From assembly GCA_011525845.1 (NCBI GenBank), contig WYBP01000004.1, forward strand, positions 1 through 64,000: a stretch of DNA of 64,000 nt, in the 5' to 3' direction. This DNA comes from Gemmatimonadaceae bacterium (GTDB taxonomy: Bacteria > Gemmatimonadota > Gemmatimonadetes > Gemmatimonadales > Gemmatimonadaceae). Shown piece after piece: positions 20,256 through 29,450 of the stretch; position 1 is the stretch's first letter; every line of letters begins with the position of its first letter. Made by a program: the position numbers and the translations under genes. The notes under the pieces are model-generated. The model saw nothing but the letters and a program-made list of their open reading frames with translations, ran no database searches and had not been told where the DNA came from.

Positions 20256-21422
20256 ATGGCGCCGAGACGCTGGGTCACGAGCTGGTTGGGGGTGGGGACG
20301 GTCGCGCTGGCGACGGTCCTCGCGGGCGCAGCCAGGCCCGTCGCCTCCCAGGCGCCGGCGGAGCGCGGCGAGGTGGCCGGCCGGGTGGTGGATGCCGGCG
20401 GGCGCGCGGTCTCGGGCGCGCGCGTGAGCGTCCTTGGCACCACCCGCCTTGCCGAGAGCGACGACCTCGGCGCGTTCCGCCTGACCGACATCGCGACGGG
20501 GGAGGTGCGCCTGGCGGTACGACGCCTGGGCTTCGCGCCGGAGACGCTCACGGTGCTCGTGCGGACGGCGGACGCGGCCAGCGTATCGCTCTCGCTCGAG
20601 CGGGTGTCGCAGCCACTCCCCGCGGTGCAGGTGCACGGGCGCCGGGACCTCACGGGACCGATGGCCGGGTTCTACGAGCGGATGGAGCGGGGGCATGGCC
20701 GCTTCTTCACGCAGGAGCAGCTCGACAAGCAGACCTCGCGCCGGATGTCGGACCTCCTCCGCGGCATCCCCGGCCTCCGGCTGGAGCAGCGGCGTGGGGG
20801 CGCGCAGTCCGTGCGGATGCGGGGGTCGACGGTGGCGCCCCTCTTCTGGCTCGATGGGGTGCCGATGGGGATGGCCGAGCTCGACCTCGACAACTTCGAT
20901 CCGCGGACCTTCGCGGGGATCGAGATCTACAGCGGGGCGGCGACGGTCCCCGTGGAGTTCGCCGGCGGCCGGACGATGACCACCTCCGGGGGGACGGTGC
21001 TGCTCTGGACGCGGCAGGGGGAGCCGCGGGCGCGTTCACGGAAGAAGGACGGACCGTCCCCGATGAGCGTCCTGCTCCAGATGCTCGACGAGTCCCGTGT
21101 CTTCACCCGCGACTCGGTCGACACGCCCGCGACGCTCATCGGCGGGTCGCAGGGCATGCCGCTCTACCCGGACTCCCTGTACGCCGCCCGCGTCGGTGGG
21201 CGCGTGGAGGTGGAGTTCGTGGTGGACGCCGAGGGAGCGCCGCTGATGGACACGTTCGGCGTGGTGGCGAGCTCGCACCCCGCGTTCGTGGATGCGGTGC
21301 GCCGGGTGATCGAGGACCGGCGCTACGTGCCGGCCACGCGGCGGGGCAGGGCGGTCGCGCAACTGGTGCAGGTGCCCTACGAGTTCCTGCCGGACACGGG
21401 CGCTGGTACGCGCCGGCCCTGA
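20256..21422 (+). CDS. Secreted chimera: CarboxypepD_reg-like + receptor plug-like + TonB C-terminal-like domains (A)
   Basis: A 388-residue exported protein. Residues 1-33 form a signal peptide ending near ASQA. Residues 37-115 are a carboxypeptidase-regulatory-like beta-sandwich (GRVVDAGGRAVSGARVSVLG). Residues 124-255 look like a TonB-dependent receptor plug: MSDLLRGIPGL, SVRMRG, FWLDGVPMG, FAGIEIYSGAATVP and GGTVLLWTRQG. After a basic linker, residues 301-378 resemble the TonB C-terminal domain: PLYPDSLYAARVGGRVEVEF, then RRVIEDRRYVPATRRG. There is no beta-barrel and no TonB-type N-terminal membrane anchor. The paralogue at 26121 has the same layout, and the SusC/SusD pair lies between them. 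Function unknown; a role in energising or assembling the adjacent transporter is inference. Confidence 0.85.
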   Translation: MAPRRWVTSWLGVGTVALATVLAGAARPVASQAPAERGEVAGRVVDAGGRAVSGARVSVLGTTRLAESDDLGAFRLTDIATGEVRLAVRRLGFAPETLTVLVRTADAASVSLSLERVSQPLPAVQVHGRRDLTGPMAGFYERMERGHGRFFTQEQLDKQTSRRMSDLLRGIPGLRLEQRRGGAQSVRMRGSTVAPLFWLDGVPMGMAELDLDNFDPRTFAGIEIYSGAATVPVEFAGGRTMTTSGGTVLLWTRQGEPRARSRKKDGPSPMSVLLQMLDESRVFTRDSVDTPATLIGGSQGMPLYPDSLYAARVGGRVEVEFVVDAEGAPLMDTFGVVASSHPAFVDAVRRVIEDRRYVPATRRGRAVAQLVQVPYEFLPDTGAGTRRP

Positions 21423-21459
21423 GAATCGTTGAACGGTCGAGCGCCGGCCGCGACCCCCG

Positions 21460-21489
21460 TTGACGCCGACGGCCGTGCCGAGGTAGATA
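21460..21489 (+). promoter_or_regulatory. Promoter of the SusC/SusD pair
   Basis: TTGACG (21460-21465), an 18-base spacer, TAGATA (21484-21489). The -35 and spacing are identical to the promoter at 20199-20228. It predicts a leader of about 60 nt before the susC-like ATG at 21556. Confidence 0.6.
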
Positions 21490-21555
21490 CGGGTGCTGAT
21501 CTCGCGGCGGTCGCGACGTCGGCCGGACCTCTCAACCAGCTCGAGGCACTCGATC

Positions 21556-24500
21556 ATGCGACGGATCCTCCGACGCACCACGCTCATTGGCACGCTGCTC
21601 GCCGCCGCCGCTGCGGCCCTGGCGACCGGCGCGCAGGCACAGGCGACCACGGGGACCGTCGTCGTGACGGTCAAGGACGCGGCGGGAGCGCCGCTCCCGC
21701 AGGTGCAGGTGTCGATCATCAACACGCTCCTCGGCGCACAGACGAACGAGGAAGGACGCGCGACGATCCGCAGCGTGCCGACCGGCGCGCAGCAGGTGCG
21801 TGCGCTCCGGATCGGCTATGCCGAGGCGAAGATGGCGGTGACGGTCGCCGCCGGCGGCGTGGCGAACGCCGAGATCACGCTCCAGACCGTGGCGGTGACG
21901 CTGAGCGCGGTGGTCTCGACGGCCACGGGCCAGACGCGCCGCGTGGAGGTCGGGAACGCGATTCCCTCGATCGACGCGGTGAACGAGACGAAGCTCAAGC
22001 CGATCTCGAACCTCCAGGACCTCCTGAACGCCCGGGCACCGGGCGTGCAGCTCTCCACCGGCACGCAGTCCGGCACCGGGGCGCGCGTCCGCATCCGCGG
22101 TGCGGGGTCGCTCAACCTCTCGAACGACCCGATCTACGTGATCGACGGCGTCCGGATGACGTCCAACAACGGCTCGTTCGCCTTCTTCACGGGTGATGCG
22201 CAGCCGAGCCGCGTGGTGGACATCAACCCCGAGGAGATCGAGAACATCGAGATCGTGAAGGGTCCGTCGGCGGCGACGCTGTACGGCACGGATGCCGCGA
22301 ACGGCGTCATCGTGATCACGACGCGGCGCGGCCGCGCCGGCGCCCCGCGCTGGTCGGTGTACAGCGAGGTGGGCTCCCTCTCCGACCGCAACACCTACCA
22401 GAACAACTTCACCGGGTGGGACGGCACGCTGAACGCGCCCTGCCGCCTCTCCGGCATGGCGGCCGGCACCTGCACGATCGACTCGGTGCGCACCTACTCG
22501 CCGATGAACGATCCCGACGCGACGCCGATCGGGACGGGGAGCCGCTCGCAGGTGGGGCTCCAGCTCTCCGGCGGCACGGAGGCGCTCCGTTACTTCATCG
22601 GGCTCGAGAACGAGAACGAGCTCGGCGTGTTCGAGCTCCCGAAGTTCGAGCGGCGCTACCTCGACTCCGTCGGGGTGGGGAACCACTACTACACGCGGCG
22701 TCCCAACGCGCTCGACAAGCAGTCGTTCCGCCTCAACCTGAACTCGGCGGTCTCCCCGACGCTCGACATCGCGGTCAACACGAACTACATCCGCTCCACC
22801 ACGCGGCTCTCGAACTCCTCGAACGCGACCGCGGGCGTGGGGTCGCAGGCGTTCGGTGGCCCCGGGTACAAGAACAGTGGCACGGTGGCCGTCACGGGCA
22901 CACCGCTCAACGGGTACCGGGCCTGGACGCCGGCGTACACCTGGCAGGAGCTCTTCCAGCAGGGCGTGGACCGGTTCATCGCGGGCATCAACGCGCAGTG
23001 GCGTCCGTTCCCGTGGATGCAGAACCGCCTGAACTTCGGCACCGACTACACCTCGCGCGAGGACAACCACCTCCGCCTGCGTGGTGAGGCGCCGCCGCTC
23101 ACGGCGACGTATCGCCTGGGCGCGAAGGACAACTCCCGCACCGGGATCACGAACTTCACGGTGGACCTCGGCTCCTCGGCGAGCTACTCGCCGCGTCCCT
23201 GGCTGAACACCAAGACGACGTTCGGCGCGCAGTACGTGCACTACGCGTTCGACCAGAACAACGCCGGCGGCACCGAGCTCTCGGCGGGGTCGCAGCAGGC
23301 GGGCGCCAACGCGCTCCCGTCGGTGTTCGAGGCGTCGACCACCGCGCGCACGCTCGGCTTCTTCATCGAGGAGGGGCTCGCCTTCAACGACCGGCTCTTC
23401 GTGACGCTGGCGCTGCGGTCGGACCAGAACTCCGCGTTCGGCACGGACTTCCAGTCGGTGGTCTATCCGAAGGCCTCGGTCTCCTGGCTCGTCTCCGACG
23501 AGTCGTGGTACCGCGCGCCGACCTGGATCGACAACGTGCGCTTCCGCGCAGCCTTCGGTTCGTCGGGCGTGCAGCCCGGCCCGAACGACGCGCTCCGCTC
23601 CTACGCGGCGCAGCAGACCAACGTCGCGGGGACGGACCTGCCGGGCCTCGTCTTCTCGGCGATCGGCAACACCGAGTTGAAGCCTGAGCGTTCGACCGAG
23701 TTCGAGACGGGCTTCGAGGCCGGGTTCCTCGGCGGCCGCTACAACGTCGACCTGACCTACTACCACAAGAAGACGAAGGACGCGCTGATCTCGGCCATCG
23801 TGGCGCCGTCCCTCGGTGCGGCGACGAACGTGCAGCGGAACCTCGGCGCGACGATGAACCGCGGGTGGGAGCTCCTGGCCAGCGGCCGCCTCGTGGACCG
23901 TGACTGGTGGGGCGCGGACCTGACGATCAGTGCGTCCGCGAACCAGAACCGCCTGCTCGACCTGGGCGGGACGCCGGACCAGATCTTCACCAACAACCGG
24001 TTCGTCGAAGGGTACCCGATGTTCGCGTGGTGGGGCCGGCCGATCCTCGGCTGGGAGGACAAGGACGCCAACGGGATCCTGACGTACAATGCGGACCCGG
24101 CGCTCAATGAGGTGTTCGTCGGCGACTCCGCCGTGATGCTCGGGTATGCGTCGCCGCGGTACAACATGTCGATCTCGCCGGGCATCGACCTCTTCGAGCG
24201 GAAGCTCCGGATCTCCGCGCTGATCGACCGGCGCGACGGCAACCGCTACTACAACAACACCGAGCGCATCCGCTGCGCCTCGCGCCTCAACTGCAACGGG
24301 TTGAACAACCCCGAAGCGTCGTTCGAGGAGCAGGCGATGGTCGTGGCCGCGCTGATCCATCCGGCGCGCACGAACGCCGGATTCATGCAGCCCGGCGCCT
24401 TCACCAAGCTCCGCGAGGTCTCCGTCAGCTACCAGCTGCCGTCGATGGTGACGAACGCGCTGCGCTCGCGCGACGCGACGCTCACCTTCGCCGCGCGGAA

Positions 24501-24639
24501 CGTCGCCACCTGGACGCGCTTCCGCGGCGTCGACCCTGAGAACGACTTCACGGTCACGAACGGCGGCGACCTGCCGAACGACTTCCAGACCTTCGGGCCG
24601 GCCAGCTACTACATCCTCCGTCTCAATCTCGGGTTCTAG
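21556..24639 (+). CDS. SusC/RagA-type TonB-linked outer membrane receptor
   Basis: A 1027-residue outer membrane transporter. Signal peptide 1-29 ends AQAQA. A CarboxypepD_reg-like domain (about 32-115) precedes the plug (about 130-260: LNARAPGVQLSTG, RVRIRGAGSLNLSNDPIYVI, EEIENIEIVKGPSAATLYGT, GVIVITTRRG). A beta-barrel fills the rest and ends YYILRLNLGF with a terminal Phe. The ATG at 21556 begins a proper signal peptide; the frame continues upstream to 21493 without one. A SusD-like lipoprotein gene follows after 3 bases. The substrate is unknown; no polysaccharide- or protein-degrading enzymes are adjacent to suggest it. Confidence 0.92.
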   Translation: MRRILRRTTLIGTLLAAAAAALATGAQAQATTGTVVVTVKDAAGAPLPQVQVSIINTLLGAQTNEEGRATIRSVPTGAQQVRALRIGYAEAKMAVTVAAGGVANAEITLQTVAVTLSAVVSTATGQTRRVEVGNAIPSIDAVNETKLKPISNLQDLLNARAPGVQLSTGTQSGTGARVRIRGAGSLNLSNDPIYVIDGVRMTSNNGSFAFFTGDAQPSRVVDINPEEIENIEIVKGPSAATLYGTDAANGVIVITTRRGRAGAPRWSVYSEVGSLSDRNTYQNNFTGWDGTLNAPCRLSGMAAGTCTIDSVRTYSPMNDPDATPIGTGSRSQVGLQLSGGTEALRYFIGLENENELGVFELPKFERRYLDSVGVGNHYYTRRPNALDKQSFRLNLNSAVSPTLDIAVNTNYIRSTTRLSNSSNATAGVGSQAFGGPGYKNSGTVAVTGTPLNGYRAWTPAYTWQELFQQGVDRFIAGINAQWRPFPWMQNRLNFGTDYTSREDNHLRLRGEAPPLTATYRLGAKDNSRTGITNFTVDLGSSASYSPRPWLNTKTTFGAQYVHYAFDQNNAGGTELSAGSQQAGANALPSVFEASTTARTLGFFIEEGLAFNDRLFVTLALRSDQNSAFGTDFQSVVYPKASVSWLVSDESWYRAPTWIDNVRFRAAFGSSGVQPGPNDALRSYAAQQTNVAGTDLPGLVFSAIGNTELKPERSTEFETGFEAGFLGGRYNVDLTYYHKKTKDALISAIVAPSLGAATNVQRNLGATMNRGWELLASGRLVDRDWWGADLTISASANQNRLLDLGGTPDQIFTNNRFVEGYPMFAWWGRPILGWEDKDANGILTYNADPALNEVFVGDSAVMLGYASPRYNMSISPGIDLFERKLRISALIDRRDGNRYYNNTERIRCASRLNCNGLNNPEASFEEQAMVVAALIHPARTNAGFMQPGAFTKLREVSVSYQLPSMVTNALRSRDATLTFAARNVATWTRFRGVDPENDFTVTNGGDLPNDFQTFGPASYYILRLNLGF

Positions 24640-24642
24640 ACC

Positions 24643-26037
24643 ATGTCCCCAATCCTGACTTCCATGCGACGCGGCCTGCGGCACCGCCACACGCGCGTCG
24701 CCCTCGCCCTGGTGTTCCTCGGCGCGTGCTCGACGGACACCCTGCTCCGGGCGCCCGACCCCGACCTCGTGACGCCGGAGACGGTGACGAGCGCCGAGGG
24801 TGCGAACGCGGTCTACATCGGCGCGCTCGACCGCTTCCGCAACATCACCGCCGGCGCGGAGAGCTCCTGGCTCTTCGGCGGCCTGCTGGCGGATGAGTGG
24901 TCGACCTCGTCGACCTTCATCCAGAACGACGAGACGGACCAGCGCCGCGTCCAGGAGAACAACTCCTCGGTCACCGGCATGTTCCGCAACCTCGCGCGCG
25001 TGCGCACGGCGACCAACCAGGCCATCCGTGGCCTGACGACGTATGCGCCGACGCGCGTGGCGGAGACGGCGGAGATGTACTTCGCCCGCGGCTTCGCCGA
25101 GATGCAGCTGGCGCAGGACTTCTGCAACGGGATCCCGCTCTCGGACGCCTCGGGGGATGAGCTGATCTTCGGGCAGCCGCGCTCCGTCGCCGACGTGTTC
25201 GGCGTCGCGATCGCGTCGTTCGACTCCGCGTCCGCGCTGGTGGTCGGGCGGACGGATGCCGCGTCGGTGCGCGTCGAGCGCGCCGCCCGCATCGCCAAGG
25301 CCCGCGCGCAGCTCGGGCTCGGCAACGCGGCCGGGGCCGCGGTGACGCTCGCCACGGGCGCCGCGATCCCGACGACGTACGCCTACGAGCACACCTTCGC
25401 GACGACCTCGGGGGACAACATCCTCTGGGCGCAGCCCTTCTCGGCGGGCCGGTACATCGTCGGGGACAGCCTCGAGGGCACGGCACCGAACACCTTCCCG
25501 GTGGCCAACGCGATCGGCTTCTCGCGCGCTGGCGATCCGCGGCTCCCGGTGACGATCTCGACGACCGCGAACGGGCAGGATGGCCAGACCAAGCTGCGCC
25601 GGACGACCCTCTGGGCGCGGAGCACCTACGTGCCGGTGGTGAACGGCATCGATGCGCGTCTCATCGAGGCCGAGGCGCGGTTGGCCGCCAGCGACCGCCC
25701 CGGCACGCTCGCGATCCTGAATGCCCTGCGGGCGGCGCCGCCGACCCTTGGCACGGTGACACCGGCCGCGATGCCGGCACTCGCCGATCCGGGGAGCCAG
25801 GCCGCGATGGTCTCGATGTTCTTCCGGGAGAAGGCGTTCTGGACCTTCAGCCGCGGCCAGCGGCTTGGGGACATGCGCCGCATGATCCGCAACTACGGCC
25901 GGACGGAGGCGAACACCTTCCCGACGGGCCAGCACTACAAGGGCGTGGCCTATGGCACGGACGTGAACCTGCCGGTGCCGACGGACGAGCGCTCCAACAA
26001 CCCGAACTCGCAGGGGTGCACGGACCGCAATCCGTGA
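24643..26037 (+). CDS. SusD/RagB-type nutrient-binding outer membrane lipoprotein
   Basis: A 464-residue lipoprotein. The signal ends in a lipobox with the acylated cysteine at C29 (VFLGAC). The helical SusD-like body includes NAVYIGALDRFRNITAG, ARGFAEMQLAQDFCNGIPLS and a C-terminal region ending in ERSNNPNSQGC, similar to the ends of other RagB/SusD proteins. It starts three bases after the SusC-type receptor gene and would form the lid of that transporter. A strong hairpin at 26062-26100 ends the pair's transcript. Confidence 0.88.
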   Translation: MSPILTSMRRGLRHRHTRVALALVFLGACSTDTLLRAPDPDLVTPETVTSAEGANAVYIGALDRFRNITAGAESSWLFGGLLADEWSTSSTFIQNDETDQRRVQENNSSVTGMFRNLARVRTATNQAIRGLTTYAPTRVAETAEMYFARGFAEMQLAQDFCNGIPLSDASGDELIFGQPRSVADVFGVAIASFDSASALVVGRTDAASVRVERAARIAKARAQLGLGNAAGAAVTLATGAAIPTTYAYEHTFATTSGDNILWAQPFSAGRYIVGDSLEGTAPNTFPVANAIGFSRAGDPRLPVTISTTANGQDGQTKLRRTTLWARSTYVPVVNGIDARLIEAEARLAASDRPGTLAILNALRAAPPTLGTVTPAAMPALADPGSQAAMVSMFFREKAFWTFSRGQRLGDMRRMIRNYGRTEANTFPTGQHYKGVAYGTDVNLPVPTDERSNNPNSQGCTDRNP

Positions 26038-26061
26038 CACGCGCGAGGTAAGGAAGTGGAG

Positions 26062-26103
26062 CTGGCCCGTCGGGTGGCGGAATGTCGCCCGGCGGGCCAG
26101 TTT
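26062..26103 (+). terminator. Rho-independent-like terminator after the SusD-like gene
   Basis: CTGGCCCGTCGGGTGGC (from 26062) pairs with the stretch ending CGCCCGGCGGGCCAG at 26100, using two U-G wobbles in the + strand RNA, around a short loop. The stem is followed directly by TTTCGT. It separates the SusCD pair from the second chimera gene. Confidence 0.7.
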
Positions 26104-26120
26104 CGTCATCGGGTGGTCGC

Positions 26121-27293
26121 ATGGGAGGGCGCGTGACGACTCGTGGCACGATGGTCGCTGCATCCCTGCTCGCCGCGGCGCTGGTCGCGGCGGGTGCGGC
26201 GGTGCACGCGCAGGACCCCGCAGGAGCGCGCGGCGGCGTCCGTGGCGAGGTGCGCGACGCCGAGGGCCGTGGTGTGGCAGGTGCCCGGGTCGAGGTGGTC
26301 GGGAGCCAGCGGGCCGGCGAGAGCGACGCCTCCGGGGGCTACGAGGTGAGCGGACTCGGGCTCGGCCAGGCCCGGCTCCTCATCCGCCGCATCGGGTTCT
26401 CGCCGGAGTCACTGCTCCTGCAGGTCGAGGGCCCGCGCACGGTGGCGCCGGCGGTCGTCCTGCGCCGGGTGGGGGACCTGATGCAGCCCGTCGTGGTGCA
26501 GGGCAGGCGCGACCTCAAGGGACCGATGGCCGGCTTCTACGCGAGGATGGAACGGGGGCAGGGTCGGTTCTTCACCGAGTCTCAGCTGGAGAAGCTGCGC
26601 TCCCCCCGCATGACGGACCTGCTGCGCCGGATCCCGGGGCTGGGGGTCTCCCAGCGGAAGTTCGGCACCACCTCGGTCCGGATGCGCGGGTCCTGGGTGG
26701 CCCCCCTCGTCTGGCTCGACGGGGTGCCGATGGGAGCGGGGGAGGTGGACCTCGACAACTTCGACCCCCGCACGTTCGCGGGGATCGAGGTGTACAGCGG
26801 TTCCGCGACCGTCCCGATGGAGTTCGCCGGCACCCAGACGATGACCACCTCCGGCGGGACGATCATCCTCTGGACCCGGCAGGGCCGGCTCTCGCCCCCC
26901 CGGCGCGGGCCCGACCAGCCCTCCCCGAGCAGCGTCATCGCCCGGCTGCTGGAGCGCGACGAGGCCTTCACGCGGGACGAGGTCGACACCCCCGCACGGG
27001 CGCTCGGGGAGTCGGAGGTGACCCCCATGTACCCGGATTCGCTCTTCAACGCCCGTATCGCGGGGCAGATCGAGGTGGAGTTCATCGTGGACCATCGCGG
27101 GCAGCCCCGGATGGACACCTTCGGGGTGGTGGCGACCACGCACGCCGCACTGGAAGAGGCCGTTCGGCGCGCCATCCAGTCCCGGGTGTTCCTCCCCGCG
27201 ACCCGCGGCGGCGTCTCCGTCGCGCAGCTGGTCCAGCAGCCGTTCCGGTTCGAACCGGACGGCCGGGCGTCAGCGCGCAAACCTCAGGACTGA
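26121..27293 (+). CDS. Secreted chimera: CarboxypepD_reg-like + receptor plug-like + TonB C-terminal-like domains (B)
   Basis: A 390-residue paralogue of the gene at 20256 with the same domain order. A signal peptide ends near VHAQ, followed by a beta-sandwich (GEVRDAEGRGVAGARVEVVG). The plug-like region has DLKGPMAGFYARMERGQGRF, LVWLDGVPMG, GIEVYSGSATVP and GGTIILWTRQG. The TonB_C-like end runs TPMYPDSLFNARIAGQIEVE then AIQSRVFLPATRGG. Conservation with copy A is strongest across plug and TonB_C parts. The start is uncertain: ATG 26121, GTG 26133 (with GGGAGG just upstream) and ATG 26151 are all in frame. The frame also runs back into the terminator at 26082, which is unlikely. Function unknown. 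Confidence 0.85.
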   Translation: MGGRVTTRGTMVAASLLAAALVAAGAAVHAQDPAGARGGVRGEVRDAEGRGVAGARVEVVGSQRAGESDASGGYEVSGLGLGQARLLIRRIGFSPESLLLQVEGPRTVAPAVVLRRVGDLMQPVVVQGRRDLKGPMAGFYARMERGQGRFFTESQLEKLRSPRMTDLLRRIPGLGVSQRKFGTTSVRMRGSWVAPLVWLDGVPMGAGEVDLDNFDPRTFAGIEVYSGSATVPMEFAGTQTMTTSGGTIILWTRQGRLSPPRRGPDQPSPSSVIARLLERDEAFTRDEVDTPARALGESEVTPMYPDSLFNARIAGQIEVEFIVDHRGQPRMDTFGVVATTHAALEEAVRRAIQSRVFLPATRGGVSVAQLVQQPFRFEPDGRASARKPQD

Positions 27294-27300
27294 CAACAGC

Positions 27301-27330
27301 TTGTCCCGTCTGGTGACCGGGGACTAAGTT
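27301..27330 (+). promoter_or_regulatory. Promoter of the mreB cluster
   Basis: TTGTCC (27301-27306), an 18-base spacer, TAAGTT (27325-27330). The -10 has the TAnnTT form recurring in this window. It predicts a leader of about 70 nt before mreB. Confidence 0.55.
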
Positions 27331-27403
27331 CCCCCACGTCCCCCGTTGCGCCGCGGCGCCCCCAGCCGTCTCCCAGGTCCAGACGAGCGAGAAAGCAGAC
27401 ACG

Positions 27404-28441
27404 ATGCGTTGGCCGTTCTTTCAAAAAGGTGGATTCCTCTCGGCGAACGCCATCGCCGTGGATCTCGGAACGGCGAACACGCTCATCTACGTCAAGGGTG
27501 AGGGCATCGTCCTGAACGAGCCGTCCGTGGTCGCCATCGATCGCGAGACGAAGCGCATCAAGGGCGTGGGCCTCGAGGCGAAGCGGATGCTCGGCCGCAC
27601 GCCCGACGGCGTGCTCGCGGTGCGGCCGATGAAGGACGGCGTGATCGCCGACTTCGACGTGACCGAGAAGATGCTCCGCTTCTTCCTCGAGCTCATCATC
27701 AAGAACCACATGTTCCGCGTGAAGCCGCGCGTGATCGTGTGCGTGCCCTCGGGGATCACCGAGGTGGAGCGCCGCGCGGTGCGCGACTCCGCGCTCGGCG
27801 CCGGCGCGAAGGAGGTGTTCATGGTGGCGGAGCCGATGGCGGCGGCGATCGGCGTCGGCCTCCCGGTGGAGACGCCGACGGGGAACATGGTGATCGACAT
27901 CGGGGGCGGGACGACGGAGATCGCGGTGATCGCGCTCTCGGGCATCGTCTCCGACACCTCGATCCGCACGGGCGGCGACGAGCTCGACGCGAGCATCGTG
28001 CAGTTCATGCGGAAGAGCTACAACCTCCTGATCGGCGAGCCGACGGCGGAGCAGATCAAGATCCAGATCGGCTCGGCGGCGCCGATGGGGGAGGAACGCG
28101 AGATGGAGGTGAAGGGACGCGACCTCGTCTCGGGCATCCCCAAGACGGTGCGCGTGCACTCGGCGGAGATCCGCGAGGCGGTGCAGGAGCCGATCCAGCA
28201 GATCGTGAACGCGGTGCGGCGCGCGCTGGAGATCACGCCGCCGGAGCTGGCGTCGGACATCGTCGACCGCGGGATCGTGATGACCGGGGGCGGCGCGCTC
28301 ATCCGCGGGCTCGACGTGCTGCTCACGCAGGAGACCGGGCTGCCGATCCATGTCGACGAGGACCCGCTGACCTGCGTGGTGCGCGGCTGCGGCCGGATCC
28401 TCGACGACGAGGAGAAGTACTGGTCAGTGCTGAGCACCTGA
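27404..28441 (+). CDS. mreB: Rod shape-determining actin homologue MreB
   Basis: A 345-residue actin-like ATPase that organises lateral wall synthesis at the inner membrane. The nucleotide pocket motifs are [30 protein letters not shown] and the adenosine motif [24 protein letters not shown] is also present. First gene of mreB-mreC-mreD-mrdA-rodA, the complete elongasome core, with mreC 13 bases downstream. This argues for a rod-shaped cell. Confidence 0.97.
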   Translation: MRWPFFQKGGFLSANAIAVDLGTANTLIYVKGEGIVLNEPSVVAIDRETKRIKGVGLEAKRMLGRTPDGVLAVRPMKDGVIADFDVTEKMLRFFLELIIKNHMFRVKPRVIVCVPSGITEVERRAVRDSALGAGAKEVFMVAEPMAAAIGVGLPVETPTGNMVIDIGGGTTEIAVIALSGIVSDTSIRTGGDELDASIVQFMRKSYNLLIGEPTAEQIKIQIGSAAPMGEEREMEVKGRDLVSGIPKTVRVHSAEIREAVQEPIQQIVNAVRRALEITPPELASDIVDRGIVMTGGGALIRGLDVLLTQETGLPIHVDEDPLTCVVRGCGRILDDEEKYWSVLST

Positions 28442-28454
28442 GCCGGGGGGTCCC

Positions 28455-29450
28455 GTGCCGCGCGGAGCCCGGACGGATACGCGAGTGGACACGGCGATCG
28501 CCGCGGGCTGTGTGCTCATCGCGCTCGCGCTGCTGGTCCTCCCCGACGGGGCGCGTGCCGGCATCGCCGGGGTGATCCGGGGCAGCATCGTCTCGCCCCT
28601 GGCGGCCGTGCAGCAGCGGGCGGGGCTCGCGCGCCGCGCCTTCATGGAGCACGACAGCCTCGTCCGCGTGGCGGACAGCATCGTGCAGCGCTCGCAGCGG
28701 CTGGACGAGTTCGCGGCGGAGAACGCCCGGCTGCGGTCCCTCCTCGGCCTCGGGCGTGCGCTGCGCTGGGGATTCGTGCCCGCGGAGGCGCTGGTCGGGC
28801 GGGGGATGGGGGATGAGCACACGCTGGTGCTCTCCGCCGGTCGCAGCGCGGGTGTGGAGCGGCTGAGCGCGGTGGTCGCGGCCGATGGGCTCGTGGGGGT
28901 CGTGCAGGACGTGGACGAGCGCACGAGCGTCGCGATCACCTGGCCCCACCCGGAGTTCCGCGTGAGCGTCACCAGCGCCGACGGCGCGGCCTTCGGGATC
29001 GTGGCGGCCTATCGGGGTCCGGCGGACGACGAAGGGTACCTGCTCGAGCTGCGCGGCGTGCCCTTCCGGGCCCAGATCCGCAGCGGGACGCCGATCGTGA
29101 GCTCGGGCCTCGGGGGGATCTTCCCGCGGGGGATCCTGGTCGGCACGGTGCTCGAGCAGCTGGGTGAGACGTCGGGGTGGACGCGCACCTATCTCGTGCG
29201 ACCGGCCGTGCGCCCGAGCGACGTCACCTCGGTGATGATCCTGAGCCCGGAGCGGAACGCGGAGGGCGTGGAGAGCGTCTGGGCGCCGGCGATCGAGGCG
29301 CTCAACCGGCGGGTGATCGGCGCGGGGGACAGCCTCGCGCGGCGCGCGCGCGACTCGACCGCGGCCGCGATGCGCAAGCACCTGATCGATTCGCTTGCCG
29401 CCGTGGTCCCTCCGGCGCGCGTTGCGACGCCCCCGGAGGACCCGCGATGA
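28455..29450 (+). CDS. mreC: Rod shape-determining protein MreC
   Basis: A 331-residue inner-membrane protein with a periplasmic beta-domain that bridges MreB and PBP2. One N-terminal transmembrane helix (about 13-32) is followed by a coiled coil (about 60-95, including RLDEFAAENARLRSLLGL). The MreC beta-barrels contain GLVGVVQDVDERTSVAITW and GTPIVSSGLGGIFPRGILVG. An Ala/Arg-rich tail follows. GTG start; the stop overlaps the mreD ATG (ATGA). Confidence 0.93.
   Translation: MPRGARTDTRVDTAIAAGCVLIALALLVLPDGARAGIAGVIRGSIVSPLAAVQQRAGLARRAFMEHDSLVRVADSIVQRSQRLDEFAAENARLRSLLGLGRALRWGFVPAEALVGRGMGDEHTLVLSAGRSAGVERLSAVVAADGLVGVVQDVDERTSVAITWPHPEFRVSVTSADGAAFGIVAAYRGPADDEGYLLELRGVPFRAQIRSGTPIVSSGLGGIFPRGILVGTVLEQLGETSGWTRTYLVRPAVRPSDVTSVMILSPERNAEGVESVWAPAIEALNRRVIGAGDSLARRARDSTAAAMRKHLIDSLAAVVPPARVATPPEDPR

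Noticed and set aside
21532-26163. A very long minus-strand open frame (about 1540 codons) opposite the SusC/SusD genes
   Set aside because: Its Arg/Ala/Gly/Val/His-rich, motif-free sequence is the mirror of GC-biased codons on the real strand. The plus strand carries clear signal peptides, plug and SusD motifs.
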